Shown: one piece after another, positions 51,608 to 60,829 of the stretch
Position numbering within the stretch: position 1 is the stretch's first letter
Layout of the letters: each line of letters starts with the position of its first letter
Origin: Chitinophaga qingshengii
GTDB taxonomy: Bacteria; Bacteroidota; Bacteroidia; Chitinophagales; Chitinophagaceae
Length of the DNA: 64,000 nucleotides
Assembly (NCBI RefSeq): GCF_014529935.1
Contig: NZ_JACVFC010000006.1
Location: forward strand, 248,001 to 312,000
Direction of reading: 5' to 3'
Position numbers and translations under genes: made by a program
The notes under the pieces: generated by a model
Database searches by the model: none
What the model was told of the DNA's origin: nothing
Seen by the model: only the letters and a program-made list of their open reading frames with translations

Positions 51608-53407
51608 TTAGCGTTTCAAGGTAAATACTTTTCCATCATGCCCATCCAGTTCCAGGGTAAAACTACCGCTATGTTTGCCGTAACTCTTTCCTGTCCAGTA
51701 ATCCAGCACCTCGCAAGGTTTATCCAGTTTTACCGTTAATTTTTTGGGAGATGTCTGCCAGTTGAGGAAGATAATATTTTTTCCGCTGTTAGTGTTAACT
51801 TCTCCCACTTCAAAATTAGTATCGGTAAAAGCCGCTGCCTTAGCGGTAGGTGGCACCGCTTTGAGGAGCATGTTTAAACGTTCGGGGCTTATTTTGGTGA
51901 GGTCGTCGCCACTGAGCAGCATACCACCGGTAGCGTATATCAACGCTGCATGGAAGTTGTATTCGTTGTCGGGCATGCTACCGGTAAGTACCAGGCAGTC
52001 AGGATCATTCCACCACAGCCGGCCATTCTGCCAGGAGCGATAAAGATTTTCACGGCCCGATTTTTCAAATACGGTCCAGGTACGTTTGATGTCCATGCTG
52101 CTGCGGGAACCATGTACCAGTCCCAACGAAGGCCATAACGGATGATTACATCCCAGGATAAAGGCATCGCGGGTACCTTTGAGAATGGCTTCCATACCGC
52201 GGCGATAAGCTTCTACACGGGTTGCATTTTTATCGTAATACACGCCGCCATGAATAGCACCCCAGAAATTAGCGTCGAGTTTGAAGTAGGTCACGCCCCA
52301 GTCGTTGCGCATAGTACGGAACAACTGCTCCAAATGCTGCTGCACTGCGGGATTGGTACCATCCAATACATACCAGGGTTTCAGGCGCCAGCCGCCGAAA
52401 GTCACCAGGTCGCTGCGCAGCGGCTTACCGCTCAAATCTTTTACCAGCCAGTCCGGATGCTGTTTGAAGATAGTGGAATTACTATCGCAAATAAACGGCG
52501 CTACCCAGATAGCCGGCTCAAATCCTTTATCACGGATGGTATGCAGCACTTGCTGCACATTGCCCCCAAAGGAATTACCCACTTCCAGCCAGTCGCCCAT
52601 ATGCGGCTGATAACCATCATCCAGCTGGATATATTTCAGTGCAGGGATATTTGTTTTGATATAATCCAGGTTGTCATAAATATTCTGCGCCGTTACTTTC
52701 GGACCAAAACAATACCAGGAGCACCAACCAGTAGGCGGTGCCTTAAACTCCAGTCTCGGATGAAAATGATGAATACGGTTGGCGAAGCGGTCCAACAGGT
52801 TGTTGCCGTCTTTACCACTCAGCACCATCAGTTCTTCCAGCTTAAACTCTTTACCGGGCGCCAGTTCCAGGTTCTCCAGGTCTACCACCGCCTTAATGGT
52901 ATCGGCAGACAGATAGAACTTCCCCACAAAACGGTTGCTGGAAGTATATCCTAACAGCAGCTGTACATCCTTTGCCGGATACAGGCGCAGCAGGTTATAT
53001 ACAGCCAGGTAACCATCCGGTTTGGGGATTTTATAGTGTCCTTCATCCGTATAATTGCCCAGTGTTTTAGGTGCTTCCAGCGTGCCGGCAGTTTGTGTCA
53101 GCATCTGAAAACCTTCTGCATAAAAGGAGGTAGACGGTGGTAATACCTTACCTACAGCCCCTAACACCACTTCTTTCAGTTTAATGGACTGACTACCGGT
53201 GTTGACTACACGCACATCGCACAACTCGCCGTTCCAGTTACGTATTACCTTTACCGTAGCAGGCGCTACGGCGCCACTCGATTGAAAAGCAGTAGCAGGA
53301 CTGGCCTTCAGTGATTTTACAAACTGGTCTGTTTCTCCTGCCTTTGCCAGCAGATGGCCCAGCAATAAACAGCCTATCAGGGAATATTTTTTCATAACGA
53401 TTATCAT
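51608..53407 (-). CDS. GH36-type alpha-galactosidase
   Basis: A 599-residue exported glycosidase. The clan GH-D core is clear: GWCSWYCFGPK, LKYIQLDDGYQ, and the nucleophile in YFKLDANFWG (Asp378 counted from the ATG at 53407). The acid/base would lie in the RSSMDIKRTW region. It probably removes terminal alpha-D-galactose in the periplasm or at the cell surface. The ATG at 53407 overlaps the GH29 stop by 4 bp (ATGA); MKKYSLIGCLLLG at 53395 is an equally good signal-peptide start. Confidence 0.88.
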   Translation of the reverse strand: MIIVMKKYSLIGCLLLGHLLAKAGETDQFVKSLKASPATAFQSSGAVAPATVKVIRNWNGELCDVRVVNTGSQSIKLKEVVLGAVGKVLPPSTSFYAEGFQMLTQTAGTLEAPKTLGNYTDEGHYKIPKPDGYLAVYNLLRLYPAKDVQLLLGYTSSNRFVGKFYLSADTIKAVVDLENLELAPGKEFKLEELMVLSGKDGNNLLDRFANRIHHFHPRLEFKAPPTGWCSWYCFGPKVTAQNIYDNLDYIKTNIPALKYIQLDDGYQPHMGDWLEVGNSFGGNVQQVLHTIRDKGFEPAIWVAPFICDSNSTIFKQHPDWLVKDLSGKPLRSDLVTFGGWRLKPWYVLDGTNPAVQQHLEQLFRTMRNDWGVTYFKLDANFWGAIHGGVYYDKNATRVEAYRRGMEAILKGTRDAFILGCNHPLWPSLGLVHGSRSSMDIKRTWTVFEKSGRENLYRSWQNGRLWWNDPDCLVLTGSMPDNEYNFHAALIYATGGMLLSGDDLTKISPERLNMLLKAVPPTAKAAAFTDTNFEVGEVNTNSGKNIIFLNWQTSPKKLTVKLDKPCEVLDYWTGKSYGKHSGSFTLELDGHDGKVFTLKR

Positions 53408-55263
53408 TTTGGTTGCATAGTGATTTCAAATAGTTTCATCAGCTCCGGCCCGCTGATCTGCGTAGGCTTTACCGTGATTTCATATTCTCCGGCCGGTAGT
53501 TTAATTTCCTGCAGCGATTGTGTAACGATCTCCGTTTTTTTCGCCGGCTTCACTTCCGCATTGATCACATTTTTACCGATACGGATTTCATAGGCATTAC
53601 CCGGAGGCTGGTCGGTGGCGTACTTGATGCCAATGCTGAACACCGCGTCACGGGTAATACGTACTTTCCAGCTCAGGTACTGATCCATGTTTTTCCAACC
53701 CTGTACAAAATAAGCGGCTTTTTTACCATCTCCGAAAGAGAAACCCTTCCCATGTTGTATCGCATCAAAAGCCAGCAGCACGTTGTTGATACGCCGGGTA
53801 TCCAATACGCGCACACTGTCGGTTTTTATATCCTTCATTTCCAGCACGATCACGTTATCCGGACTAGCCGATGCCAGGTCTCCCACCGCAATGCTTACAT
53901 CTTTCGGATTGAGGCGCGTTACTTTCAGTGGTTGTTTATCCGCCAGCAGGTAGGCCTTTTCCACCTTACCCATCAAACCGCCGACATACAATGGATTACT
54001 CCATTCAAATACATGCAGATAGAGTTTATTGCCTTTCCGGGTACTTACTCCCCAGGGCTGCGGCGGCAATGGTGAGGCGGTGGTGCCGTAAATACTTTCT
54101 CCGTTTTCTTTCATCCAGCTACCGATACCATGCAGGATTAAGCTGTCCGCATTATCGATGCTGCCGTCTCCTTTGGGACCGATGTTCATTAACAGGTTGC
54201 CTCCTCTGGACGCCGCTTTAGCCATAAGCTGAATGAAGAAACGCGGTGGCTTATGACTCTTGTCATAACGGGAATACCCATACGATTCATTGGTGGTAGG
54301 AATCGCTTCCCAGTCGCCGGTAACCGGATAAAACTCCGCCGGTCTGTCGGCGGTGTTTTTATAATCCCCGAAAGAGATGCCGCTACTGCGGGCCAGTCTT
54401 CCATTGACTACCACATTCGTATCTACTGCACGAATAGCCTGTAGAATACGGATATTCTCACTCAGCGGCAGTTTATGCGGCGTATCAAACCACAGTATAT
54501 CAGGATGATACTTTCGTAGCAATTCCTGTATTTGCGGTATGGATTTTTCATTGACATATTTCACCGCCTTGGGCAACAATTCCGGATGTACGTCATACCA
54601 GTTACCGCCACCATGGAGGTTCTTGTCGCCACCGGGATTGTCGTAATCCCAATCATTGCCCGGTGCGTCCGGATGCTCCCAGTCGAAGGCATGTGAGTAG
54701 TAGAAGCCGAAGCGGATACCATATTTTTTGCAGGCGGCAGACAAAGCCGCCATAGGGTCCTGCTTAAAAGGCGACTGACTGATGCTGTAATCGCCGATAG
54801 CAGTAGGATACATGGCCACTCCATCGTGATGTTTGGCGGTGATGACCAGGTAACGCATGCCTGCGTCTCTGATCATTTTTACCCAGGCATCTGCATCGAA
54901 GTGTTCCGGATTAAAATGTTTGATGAGTTGATCGGCATATTCCTGACGGCTGATTTTTTCCTTGCGCATCAGGTGTTCGGCGTAGCCAGGCACTTCTTTA
55001 CCCTTCCATTCACCACCAGGAACAGAATATACGCCCCAGTGAATAAAACAGCCGAAGCGGGCTTCCCGCCACCAGGCGATACGCTGATCATGATTTTTCA
55101 TAGAAGCGGTCCACCAACCGTTGACTGCCGTATCTATAGCGGCTTTATCCCTGCCGGCAGCCCGCTGCGAAAGGATACCGTCATCATCCCCCTTTACCTG
55201 GGCAACGGCAGTAACGGATATAACGCCGGCGGCTATACTCAATAATGTTTTTCTAACGTTCAT
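53404..55263 (-). CDS. GH29 alpha-L-fucosidase (first)
   Basis: A 619-residue secreted retaining fucosidase. Conserved RFGCFIHWGVYSVPGG, YLVITAKHHDGVAMY, and the nucleophile in PDILWFDTP (Asp260). The catalytic barrel ends near residue 400 and is followed by a beta-rich C-terminal domain (about 480-619: VQGWKNMDQYLSWKVRITRD, LPAGEYEITVKPT) that is probably carbohydrate-binding. It overlaps GH95 by 4 bp (ATGA) and GH36 by 4 bp. Removes alpha-L-fucose from branched glycans; linkage specificity not determinable. Confidence 0.94.
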   Translation of the reverse strand: MNVRKTLLSIAAGVISVTAVAQVKGDDDGILSQRAAGRDKAAIDTAVNGWWTASMKNHDQRIAWWREARFGCFIHWGVYSVPGGEWKGKEVPGYAEHLMRKEKISRQEYADQLIKHFNPEHFDADAWVKMIRDAGMRYLVITAKHHDGVAMYPTAIGDYSISQSPFKQDPMAALSAACKKYGIRFGFYYSHAFDWEHPDAPGNDWDYDNPGGDKNLHGGGNWYDVHPELLPKAVKYVNEKSIPQIQELLRKYHPDILWFDTPHKLPLSENIRILQAIRAVDTNVVVNGRLARSSGISFGDYKNTADRPAEFYPVTGDWEAIPTTNESYGYSRYDKSHKPPRFFIQLMAKAASRGGNLLMNIGPKGDGSIDNADSLILHGIGSWMKENGESIYGTTASPLPPQPWGVSTRKGNKLYLHVFEWSNPLYVGGLMGKVEKAYLLADKQPLKVTRLNPKDVSIAVGDLASASPDNVIVLEMKDIKTDSVRVLDTRRINNVLLAFDAIQHGKGFSFGDGKKAAYFVQGWKNMDQYLSWKVRITRDAVFSIGIKYATDQPPGNAYEIRIGKNVINAEVKPAKKTEIVTQSLQEIKLPAGEYEITVKPTQISGPELMKLFEITMQPK

Positions 55264-57788
55264 CGTATGTCATAGGTTTTGCCTGCCACAGTGGGCACGT
55301 CATATTCGTATACCTGTTTCAGTGGCAGTTCCGCCAGTTTAGATGCATCTTTCACCACTGTTTTCACCGGTAACGGCAAAGGATAAAAAGGGTTGTTATT
55401 CACGCCGGAAGCAGGTTGCAATGCAGCATCATTCACCTTTACGGCTTTGGACGTACGTACGCGCAGGTTACCGCCCAGTGCGGAACGTACTACAGCGTGC
55501 GTCAGCTGACCGTCTTTCCATTCTATATCTACTTCAAAACCACCACGGGCTTTCAGGCCTTTTACGCTGCCGGAAGGCCACGCATCCGGCAGGGCGGGCA
55601 ACAGGTGTATTACGCCATCATGGCTTTGTAGCAGCATCTCAGTAATACCGGAGGTAACACCGAAATTGCCATCTATCTGGAATGGCGGATGTGCGTCGAA
55701 CAGGTTGGGATAAGAACCACCGCTGTTATCCGCCACGCTCACTTCCTGGCCGCCGGCGAGGAACAGCTGTTTGTTTAACATCGTATAGGCGTGGTTACCA
55801 TCTTCCAGCCGTGCCCACCAATTGATCTTCCAGGATTTGGACCAGCCCGTGCCGCCATCGCCGCGCAGCAGCAGACTACGTTTAGCCGCTGCCGCAAGAA
55901 CCGTATCCCGGCGGGGGTTAATGAAATTACCCGGGAACAGGCCGTACACATGAGATACGTGACGGTGACTGTCTTTCGGATCATCCCAATCCTTATACCA
56001 TTCCTGTAACTGGCCATACTGGCCTGCATGGAAAGGATACATATCTTTCATCCTGTCTTTCATTTTAGCCACCATATCCGCATCCTTGCCCAGCACGGCA
56101 GCGGCGCGGATGGTATTGGTAAACAGGTCATGGATAATAGACAGGTCCATCGTGGAAGCGATGCTAACAGAACCTACTCTTTTTCCATCTATCAAAAAAT
56201 TATTCTCCGGTGTAGTGGATGGATTCGTTACCCAATGGCCGTTTTCATCTTTAATCAACCAGTCAAGCATAAACTCCGCAGCCCCTTTCAGATCGGGGTA
56301 CAGTTGCGCCAGCTGTTGTTTATCACCGGTATACAGGTAGTGTTCCCACAGGTGGCGGCTCAGCCAGGCGCCGCCCATAGGCCATATCGCCCATTTGGGA
56401 TTACCGTTGGGATCGCTGAAATCGAAACCACCGGCGGGGTTGGTCATGGCCCAGATATCGGTGTTATGGTGAGCGGTCCATCCGGAAGCGCCATAATGAA
56501 CGGCAGCGGTTACACGTCCGCGTTTAGCCATCTTATGAATAAAATCAAATAACGGCTGGCCGCATTCCGACAGGTTAGCCGGTTCAGAGGGCCAATAGTT
56601 CATTTCCGTGTTGATATTGATCGTATAGTTAGACCCCCATGGCGGCTGCATGTCTTTATTCCACAAGCCTTGCAGCGAAAGCGCGGGACCACCTTTACGG
56701 GAACCGGCAATCATCAGGTAACGGCCATACTGGTATAATAAGGTAGTCAGCTGCGGATCGCAGTTACCGCCGTTTTGGGTATATACTTTCAGACGTTCGT
56801 CGGTCGGTAATTGTTCACCGCCATCGGCGCCCAGGTTGAGGGTTACGGTATTGAATAAACGCTGATAGTCGGACAGATGGGCTTTCAGCAGGGAAGCATA
56901 GGTAGTACCCTGAGCTTTCTTCAACGGAGCAACAGCGGCAGCGGCAGGATCACCGGCCCAGTCCTCCGGATTTTTATAACTGGTACCGATAGATACCAGC
57001 AGCATGGCTTCTGTAGCGCCGCTCACGGTAATGCCGGCAGTATCGGTATTTATTTTACCACCGCTGGTGCGGGCATCCATATGCACTTCATAGTTAATGC
57101 CTTTATCGCCATAAACGATTTGTTTGGCTTCATAAGGACGGGCAGCCACGTATTCCGGGCAACGGCCTTTCATCACGAGATAGTGATGGTTGACCGCCTT
57201 GTTGGTATGTGGCATTGGATTGGCGAAGGAGGTATGAAAAGTCAGCATACCGGGTTTGCTGGCAGTATATCGTACTACCAGCAATTGCGCAGGATAACTG
57301 GAAAACACTTCCCGCGTGTAATGCACGCCTGCAGCGGTATAGGATACTTTATTAACACCTTTGGTAAGATCCAGTTCGCGACGATAATCAGTCGCTTCCT
57401 GTGGAATATCATTTTCAATGAAAAGGCTGCCCAGCGTTACATAACGGGCACTGTAGGTGCCCATCATTTTTTTCGCCAGCTTGTCAGCGTCCATATATCT
57501 CCCCTCTTTCAGCGCCTGGCGCATGAGTGGCAGCGTTTCTTTGGCCAGTGGGTTATCGCCGTTACGCGGTGTACCGGACCAAAGGAACCCTTCATTGAGT
57601 TGTAATTCTTCTTTTTGTACGCCGCCGAAAACCATGGCGCCGATGCGGCCATTGCCCACCGGCAGTGCTTCCACCCATTGACGGGCAGGTTGTTTGTACC
57701 AGAGCTTCAGCAGGGAATCTGCCGGCGGCGCGGCGTTGGCCTGCCACGAGATCAGCAGCAGCCCTATTCCGGTAAAAAGTTTTTTCAT
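55260..57788 (-). CDS. GH95-family alpha-L-fucosidase/alpha-L-galactosidase
   Basis: An 842-residue secreted inverting glycosidase: signal MKKLFTGIGLLLISWQANAA (ATG 57788; a GTG at 57794 is less likely). It has the N-terminal beta domain (VEALPVGNGRIGAMVFGG), the (alpha/alpha)6 barrel with NINTEMNYWPSEPANLSE, and a C-terminal beta domain. In the catalytic NxN motif the residue two before the first Asn is Thr389 (codon 56622-56624, NYTININTEM). As I recall, fucosidases such as AfcA have His there and an L-galactosidase member has Thr, so alpha-L-galactosidase activity is plausible. Overlaps GH29 by 4 bp. Confidence 0.93.
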   Translation of the reverse strand: MKKLFTGIGLLLISWQANAAPPADSLLKLWYKQPARQWVEALPVGNGRIGAMVFGGVQKEELQLNEGFLWSGTPRNGDNPLAKETLPLMRQALKEGRYMDADKLAKKMMGTYSARYVTLGSLFIENDIPQEATDYRRELDLTKGVNKVSYTAAGVHYTREVFSSYPAQLLVVRYTASKPGMLTFHTSFANPMPHTNKAVNHHYLVMKGRCPEYVAARPYEAKQIVYGDKGINYEVHMDARTSGGKINTDTAGITVSGATEAMLLVSIGTSYKNPEDWAGDPAAAAVAPLKKAQGTTYASLLKAHLSDYQRLFNTVTLNLGADGGEQLPTDERLKVYTQNGGNCDPQLTTLLYQYGRYLMIAGSRKGGPALSLQGLWNKDMQPPWGSNYTININTEMNYWPSEPANLSECGQPLFDFIHKMAKRGRVTAAVHYGASGWTAHHNTDIWAMTNPAGGFDFSDPNGNPKWAIWPMGGAWLSRHLWEHYLYTGDKQQLAQLYPDLKGAAEFMLDWLIKDENGHWVTNPSTTPENNFLIDGKRVGSVSIASTMDLSIIHDLFTNTIRAAAVLGKDADMVAKMKDRMKDMYPFHAGQYGQLQEWYKDWDDPKDSHRHVSHVYGLFPGNFINPRRDTVLAAAAKRSLLLRGDGGTGWSKSWKINWWARLEDGNHAYTMLNKQLFLAGGQEVSVADNSGGSYPNLFDAHPPFQIDGNFGVTSGITEMLLQSHDGVIHLLPALPDAWPSGSVKGLKARGGFEVDIEWKDGQLTHAVVRSALGGNLRVRTSKAVKVNDAALQPASGVNNNPFYPLPLPVKTVVKDASKLAELPLKQVYEYDVPTVAGKTYDIR

Positions 57789-57811
57789 GAGCACATTGTG
57801 TTTGAGTACAG

Positions 57812-60292
57812 TTAATAGGTAATGGTTGTCATGCCGGTAGCTATTCCTTTCGCGGTGGCAGCTACTACAGTGCTGCCTTTGCCGCTGCCGGTGCGCAGAA
57901 AAATACAGGCCTGACCGTTAGCCAGCTGTACTTTACGGGAACCGCTGGCGGTGCCCTGATCGATGATCAGCCGGCCGTCTCCGGCTGCGGAGAAAGTGAT
58001 TTCGCTGGCTGCATCCAGGCATAGTACGCCTTTTTCATCTACCGCTTTCACGCGCACTTTCCGGAGATTATTGCCGGAAAAGGATTTATCTTCTTCTACG
58101 ATTAATTTCACAGGAGCTGACCAGGTATCGGTTTGATACTGCCAGGTTACTTCATCCGTAATGGTTTCTTTGCCGTTACGGGCCACTACTTTCACCTGGT
58201 TGGCGCCGGTTTGCAATGGCACCTGCCAACGCAGACCAGCAGCGGGAAAATCCTGGCTATTCCGTTTTTTCATGCCGGCGCTTTTACCGTTTACAAACAG
58301 TTCTGCTTCGGTACAATTGGAGTATACCCGTATTTCTTTCGCCTCGCCTTCCTTACCCCAGCGCACGGGCCAGCCGTGGCCATAGATATGCGCCATCGGT
58401 GTTTTGGTCCAGTACGACTGGAACACGTAATATATTTCCTTTGGCGTCAGATCTCTTGCTACAATGCCTTTTTGATTGACATAAGGAACCGGGTTTTCAG
58501 GGCGCAGCGGTGTGGAAAAATCTTTGAACACCCAATAGGCTGTACCGGTGAGTTGCGGCATGGTTTCCTGTTCCTTCAGGTGCCAGTCTACCAGGTTCAC
58601 CGCGTAGGACTCAGACCAGTCACCGTCTTTAGAGGCGCGGGCATTACCGCCGGTGAGGGCAAAATCGCCGGTGCGTTCATCGGCGCCTTTTCCGGTGGCT
58701 ACCTGCCGGATGAATTTTTCCGGGTCCTCCGCAAAGCGGCCCTGGTGGCTGTCAGCTCCCCATTCCGCATGGAAGAAATGTGGTACACGCGCTATTTCTT
58801 TCAGGCTTTCGGATTTATACTCTGTATAACGGCCGCGATACCAGCCAGCCCAGATGGAGGGCGAGTATACATCTACGATGTCTTTACAGAAATCGCAGCG
58901 GCGGATAGTGGTTTTCCGGGTGCTGTCCTGCTGATGTGCCAGGGTATTCAGTTCCGACATGAAGCCCCGGATTTTTTCCTTATCAAACTCCGGAAAGTCG
59001 CCAGGCCAGTCATTTTCATTGCCCAGTCCCCAAAGGATCACCGCCGGGTGGTTACGATGCTGACTGATCATATGGGTGAGCATACGGCGAGCCTGATCTT
59101 TATAGCTGTCGCCACCGAGGCCACCTCTGCACCACGGAATTTCTTCCCATACGAGGATACCGAGACTATCGCATAATTGCAGTACGATGCGGGATTGCTG
59201 ATAATGCCCCAGCCGGATGAAATTAGCGCCCATGTTTTTGATAAGCAGCATTTCCTGGCGGATCATGTCTTCCGTCATAGCAGCAGCTACGCCCGCGTGA
59301 TCTTCATGCCGGTGGGTGCCTTGCAGCAGCAGTCGTTTGCCGTTGAGCAGGAAGGGTCCTTGTTTTACAAATTCAAAATGACGGAAGCCGGTATGGTCTT
59401 TCCATTCCGCGGTTTCGCCGGCAGCGGTGATACGGGCAGCTATGGTATACAGCCGGGGCTGGTCGGGCGACCATAATACCGGTTTTTTCAGGGAGATGCC
59501 TGCCAGTTGTTGTTCACCTGTTTGTATATCGATATCCTGACGAATTTCCTTTACTACTTTATTTTGCGGATCGAGCACACGCAGTTCAAGTGTACCGCGG
59601 AAAACGTGGCCGGGGTTGCGGAAAGCGGCGCTGACGGAGAGTGTACCGTTATTGCCAGCAGCATCTGTCACGGCTTGTACATGCAACGTCTCAAAAGATA
59701 ACGCCGGCGTATATACGAGATTAACATAACGGTATAATCCGCCGTATACGTTAAAGTCCGACATATCGGAGGGGATCATTTCCAGGTCGCGGGTATTATC
59801 GCAACGGATGGAAAGTGGTACTTTTCCTTTGAACCGTTTGGCATCCGGCGATTGCAGGAATTGTTGCACTGCCCCGGTAATATCTGCCGTCCACTCATCG
59901 TAGCCGCCGGTATGTGCCGCTACTTTTGTAGTATATACATATACCGTAGTTTTCTGCCCTGCTCCTTCGAAGTGCAGCAGTGTACGGCCGCTGTTATAGG
60001 GATTTTTGACATCCAGCAGGGTTCGGTACCAGCCGGGACCTTCGTAGTAGTTTTCATCCGGGTTCACGGCATCTGTGGCATTAAAACAATGTGGCAGGGT
60101 TACCTGTTGCCATAGCGGCACTGATTCCGGGCTGCCTTCCGTTGCCGGTCGCACGGCTTCCCAGATACCGCCGAGGTCACCCCGCAGGTATTCCCATCGT
60201 TGTGTCAGGCGGGTTGATTGTTGTGCCTCACAAAGGATAGCGCTTGCTAAAAGGCAGCCTAACATCCACCAGAATCTTTTTCTTTCCATCAT
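57812..60292 (-). CDS. GH2-family beta-galactosidase/beta-glucuronidase-like enzyme
   Basis: About 826 residues from the ATG at 60292 (an upstream in-frame codon at 60316 adds residues before the signal peptide ERKRFWWMLGCLLASAILCEA). The domain order is sugar-binding, immunoglobulin-like, barrel, then C-terminal beta domains. The acid/base is Glu426 in GLGNEND and the nucleophile Glu510 in FHAEWGAD. LLQGTHRHEDHAGVAAAM is also typical GH2. Substrate could be a beta-galactoside or beta-glucuronide; the nearby uxuA would fit the latter. First gene of the operon; 23 bp to GH95. Confidence 0.92.
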   Translation of the reverse strand: MMERKRFWWMLGCLLASAILCEAQQSTRLTQRWEYLRGDLGGIWEAVRPATEGSPESVPLWQQVTLPHCFNATDAVNPDENYYEGPGWYRTLLDVKNPYNSGRTLLHFEGAGQKTTVYVYTTKVAAHTGGYDEWTADITGAVQQFLQSPDAKRFKGKVPLSIRCDNTRDLEMIPSDMSDFNVYGGLYRYVNLVYTPALSFETLHVQAVTDAAGNNGTLSVSAAFRNPGHVFRGTLELRVLDPQNKVVKEIRQDIDIQTGEQQLAGISLKKPVLWSPDQPRLYTIAARITAAGETAEWKDHTGFRHFEFVKQGPFLLNGKRLLLQGTHRHEDHAGVAAAMTEDMIRQEMLLIKNMGANFIRLGHYQQSRIVLQLCDSLGILVWEEIPWCRGGLGGDSYKDQARRMLTHMISQHRNHPAVILWGLGNENDWPGDFPEFDKEKIRGFMSELNTLAHQQDSTRKTTIRRCDFCKDIVDVYSPSIWAGWYRGRYTEYKSESLKEIARVPHFFHAEWGADSHQGRFAEDPEKFIRQVATGKGADERTGDFALTGGNARASKDGDWSESYAVNLVDWHLKEQETMPQLTGTAYWVFKDFSTPLRPENPVPYVNQKGIVARDLTPKEIYYVFQSYWTKTPMAHIYGHGWPVRWGKEGEAKEIRVYSNCTEAELFVNGKSAGMKKRNSQDFPAAGLRWQVPLQTGANQVKVVARNGKETITDEVTWQYQTDTWSAPVKLIVEEDKSFSGNNLRKVRVKAVDEKGVLCLDAASEITFSAAGDGRLIIDQGTASGSRKVQLANGQACIFLRTGSGKGSTVVAATAKGIATGMTTITY

Positions 60293-60316
60293 GTTGGTAA
60301 ATCGGTTGTTGGTCAA

Positions 60317-60372
60317 AATGAAACGCCGCTACTGCCATTGCCGGCGAGGCCTTCATGGCAGTTCATTTCATT
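60317..60372. repeat. imperfect stem-loop upstream of the GH2 start
   Basis: AATGAAA (60317-60323) and CTGCCAT (60332-60338) can pair with ATGGCAG (60355-60361) and TTTCATT (60366-60372). It lies in the mRNA leader next to the start codon and might affect translation. Weak. Confidence 0.35.
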
Positions 60373-60474
60373 GTATCACGGTGTTCCAAAAGTTGTCTGA
60401 ATTTGGTTGCTGCTATTATTTTCCTGACTGCTTTCTTTTCTTTCATAACGTGTTTGGCAGCAGGTTTAAAATAG

Positions 60475-60516
60475 AATAGTGAAAGTTATGCAAACGGTTG
60501 CATAACTTTCACTATT
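60475..60516. promoter_or_regulatory. perfect 19-bp palindrome with LacI-type operator core
   Basis: AATAGTGAAAGTTATGCAA pairs perfectly with TTGCATAACTTTCACTATT around loop ACGG. Its centre, TGCAAACGGTTGCA (60489-60502), has the central CG and TGCAA/TTGCA half-sites of LacI-family operators. It lies 182 bp upstream of the GH2 start. As RNA it would also form a strong hairpin, so a terminator for the upstream regulator gene is a rival reading, though T-runs are short. Confidence 0.5.
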
Positions 60517-60558
60517 ATTTTGTCTTTTATCAATGGTATCTAAACTGGAACGCCGATA

Positions 60559-60734
60559 GCCATGATTATAGCCGATTTCGCTGATGGGCGAAGATCAGTG
60601 CGTAGCCTGCCGGTAAACCGCCCATGCGGAGCTTGTAATAGGTTCCTTTATACCAATGAATAAAAAAGTACTATGGAGCACATGGCAAATCGTGCCGATC
60701 TTCGCCCATCAGCGAAATCAGTGGTAATCATGGC
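60559..60734. repeat. 176-bp element with long terminal inverted repeats (copy E, GCGAAGATCA)
   Basis: Arms 60559-60596 and 60697-60734 are inverted copies: the inner 23 bp (60574-60596 and 60697-60719) are perfect, and the outer GCCATGATTA / TAATCATGGC also match with a few mismatches between. The 100-bp middle has no ORF. It carries GCGAAGATCA (60588-60597) like copies A and B. A MITE-like element or structured RNA; no target duplication is obvious. Confidence 0.75.
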
Positions 60735-60829
60735 CATCATAGTTCAGGTAGTTCAGGCACAAGCACAGGCAAGGGGCTTACACCAGTTATTCTTTCATGG
60801 CGTTTAAGTCAGCATTTACCGGTAAAAGT

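Larger units (their letters stand above)
60317..60829. other. 513-bp gene-free region upstream of the GH2 operon
   Basis: Contains, from the GH2 side outward, a stem-loop (60317-60372), a 19-bp hairpin with a LacI-type core (60475-60516) and a 176-bp element with long inverted ends (60559-60734). No convincing ORF or TAnnTTTG box for the minus strand was seen. Short GTTCAGG and CACAAGCACAGGC repeats occur near 60741-60770. Confidence 0.6.

Noticed and set aside
58133..59176. A 347-residue plus-strand frame inside the GH2 gene
   Set aside because: It is antisense to a GH2 gene with both catalytic glutamates intact; shadow frame.
60559..60734. A complete insertion sequence
   Set aside because: No transposase frame and no clear target duplication; kept only as a repeat element.
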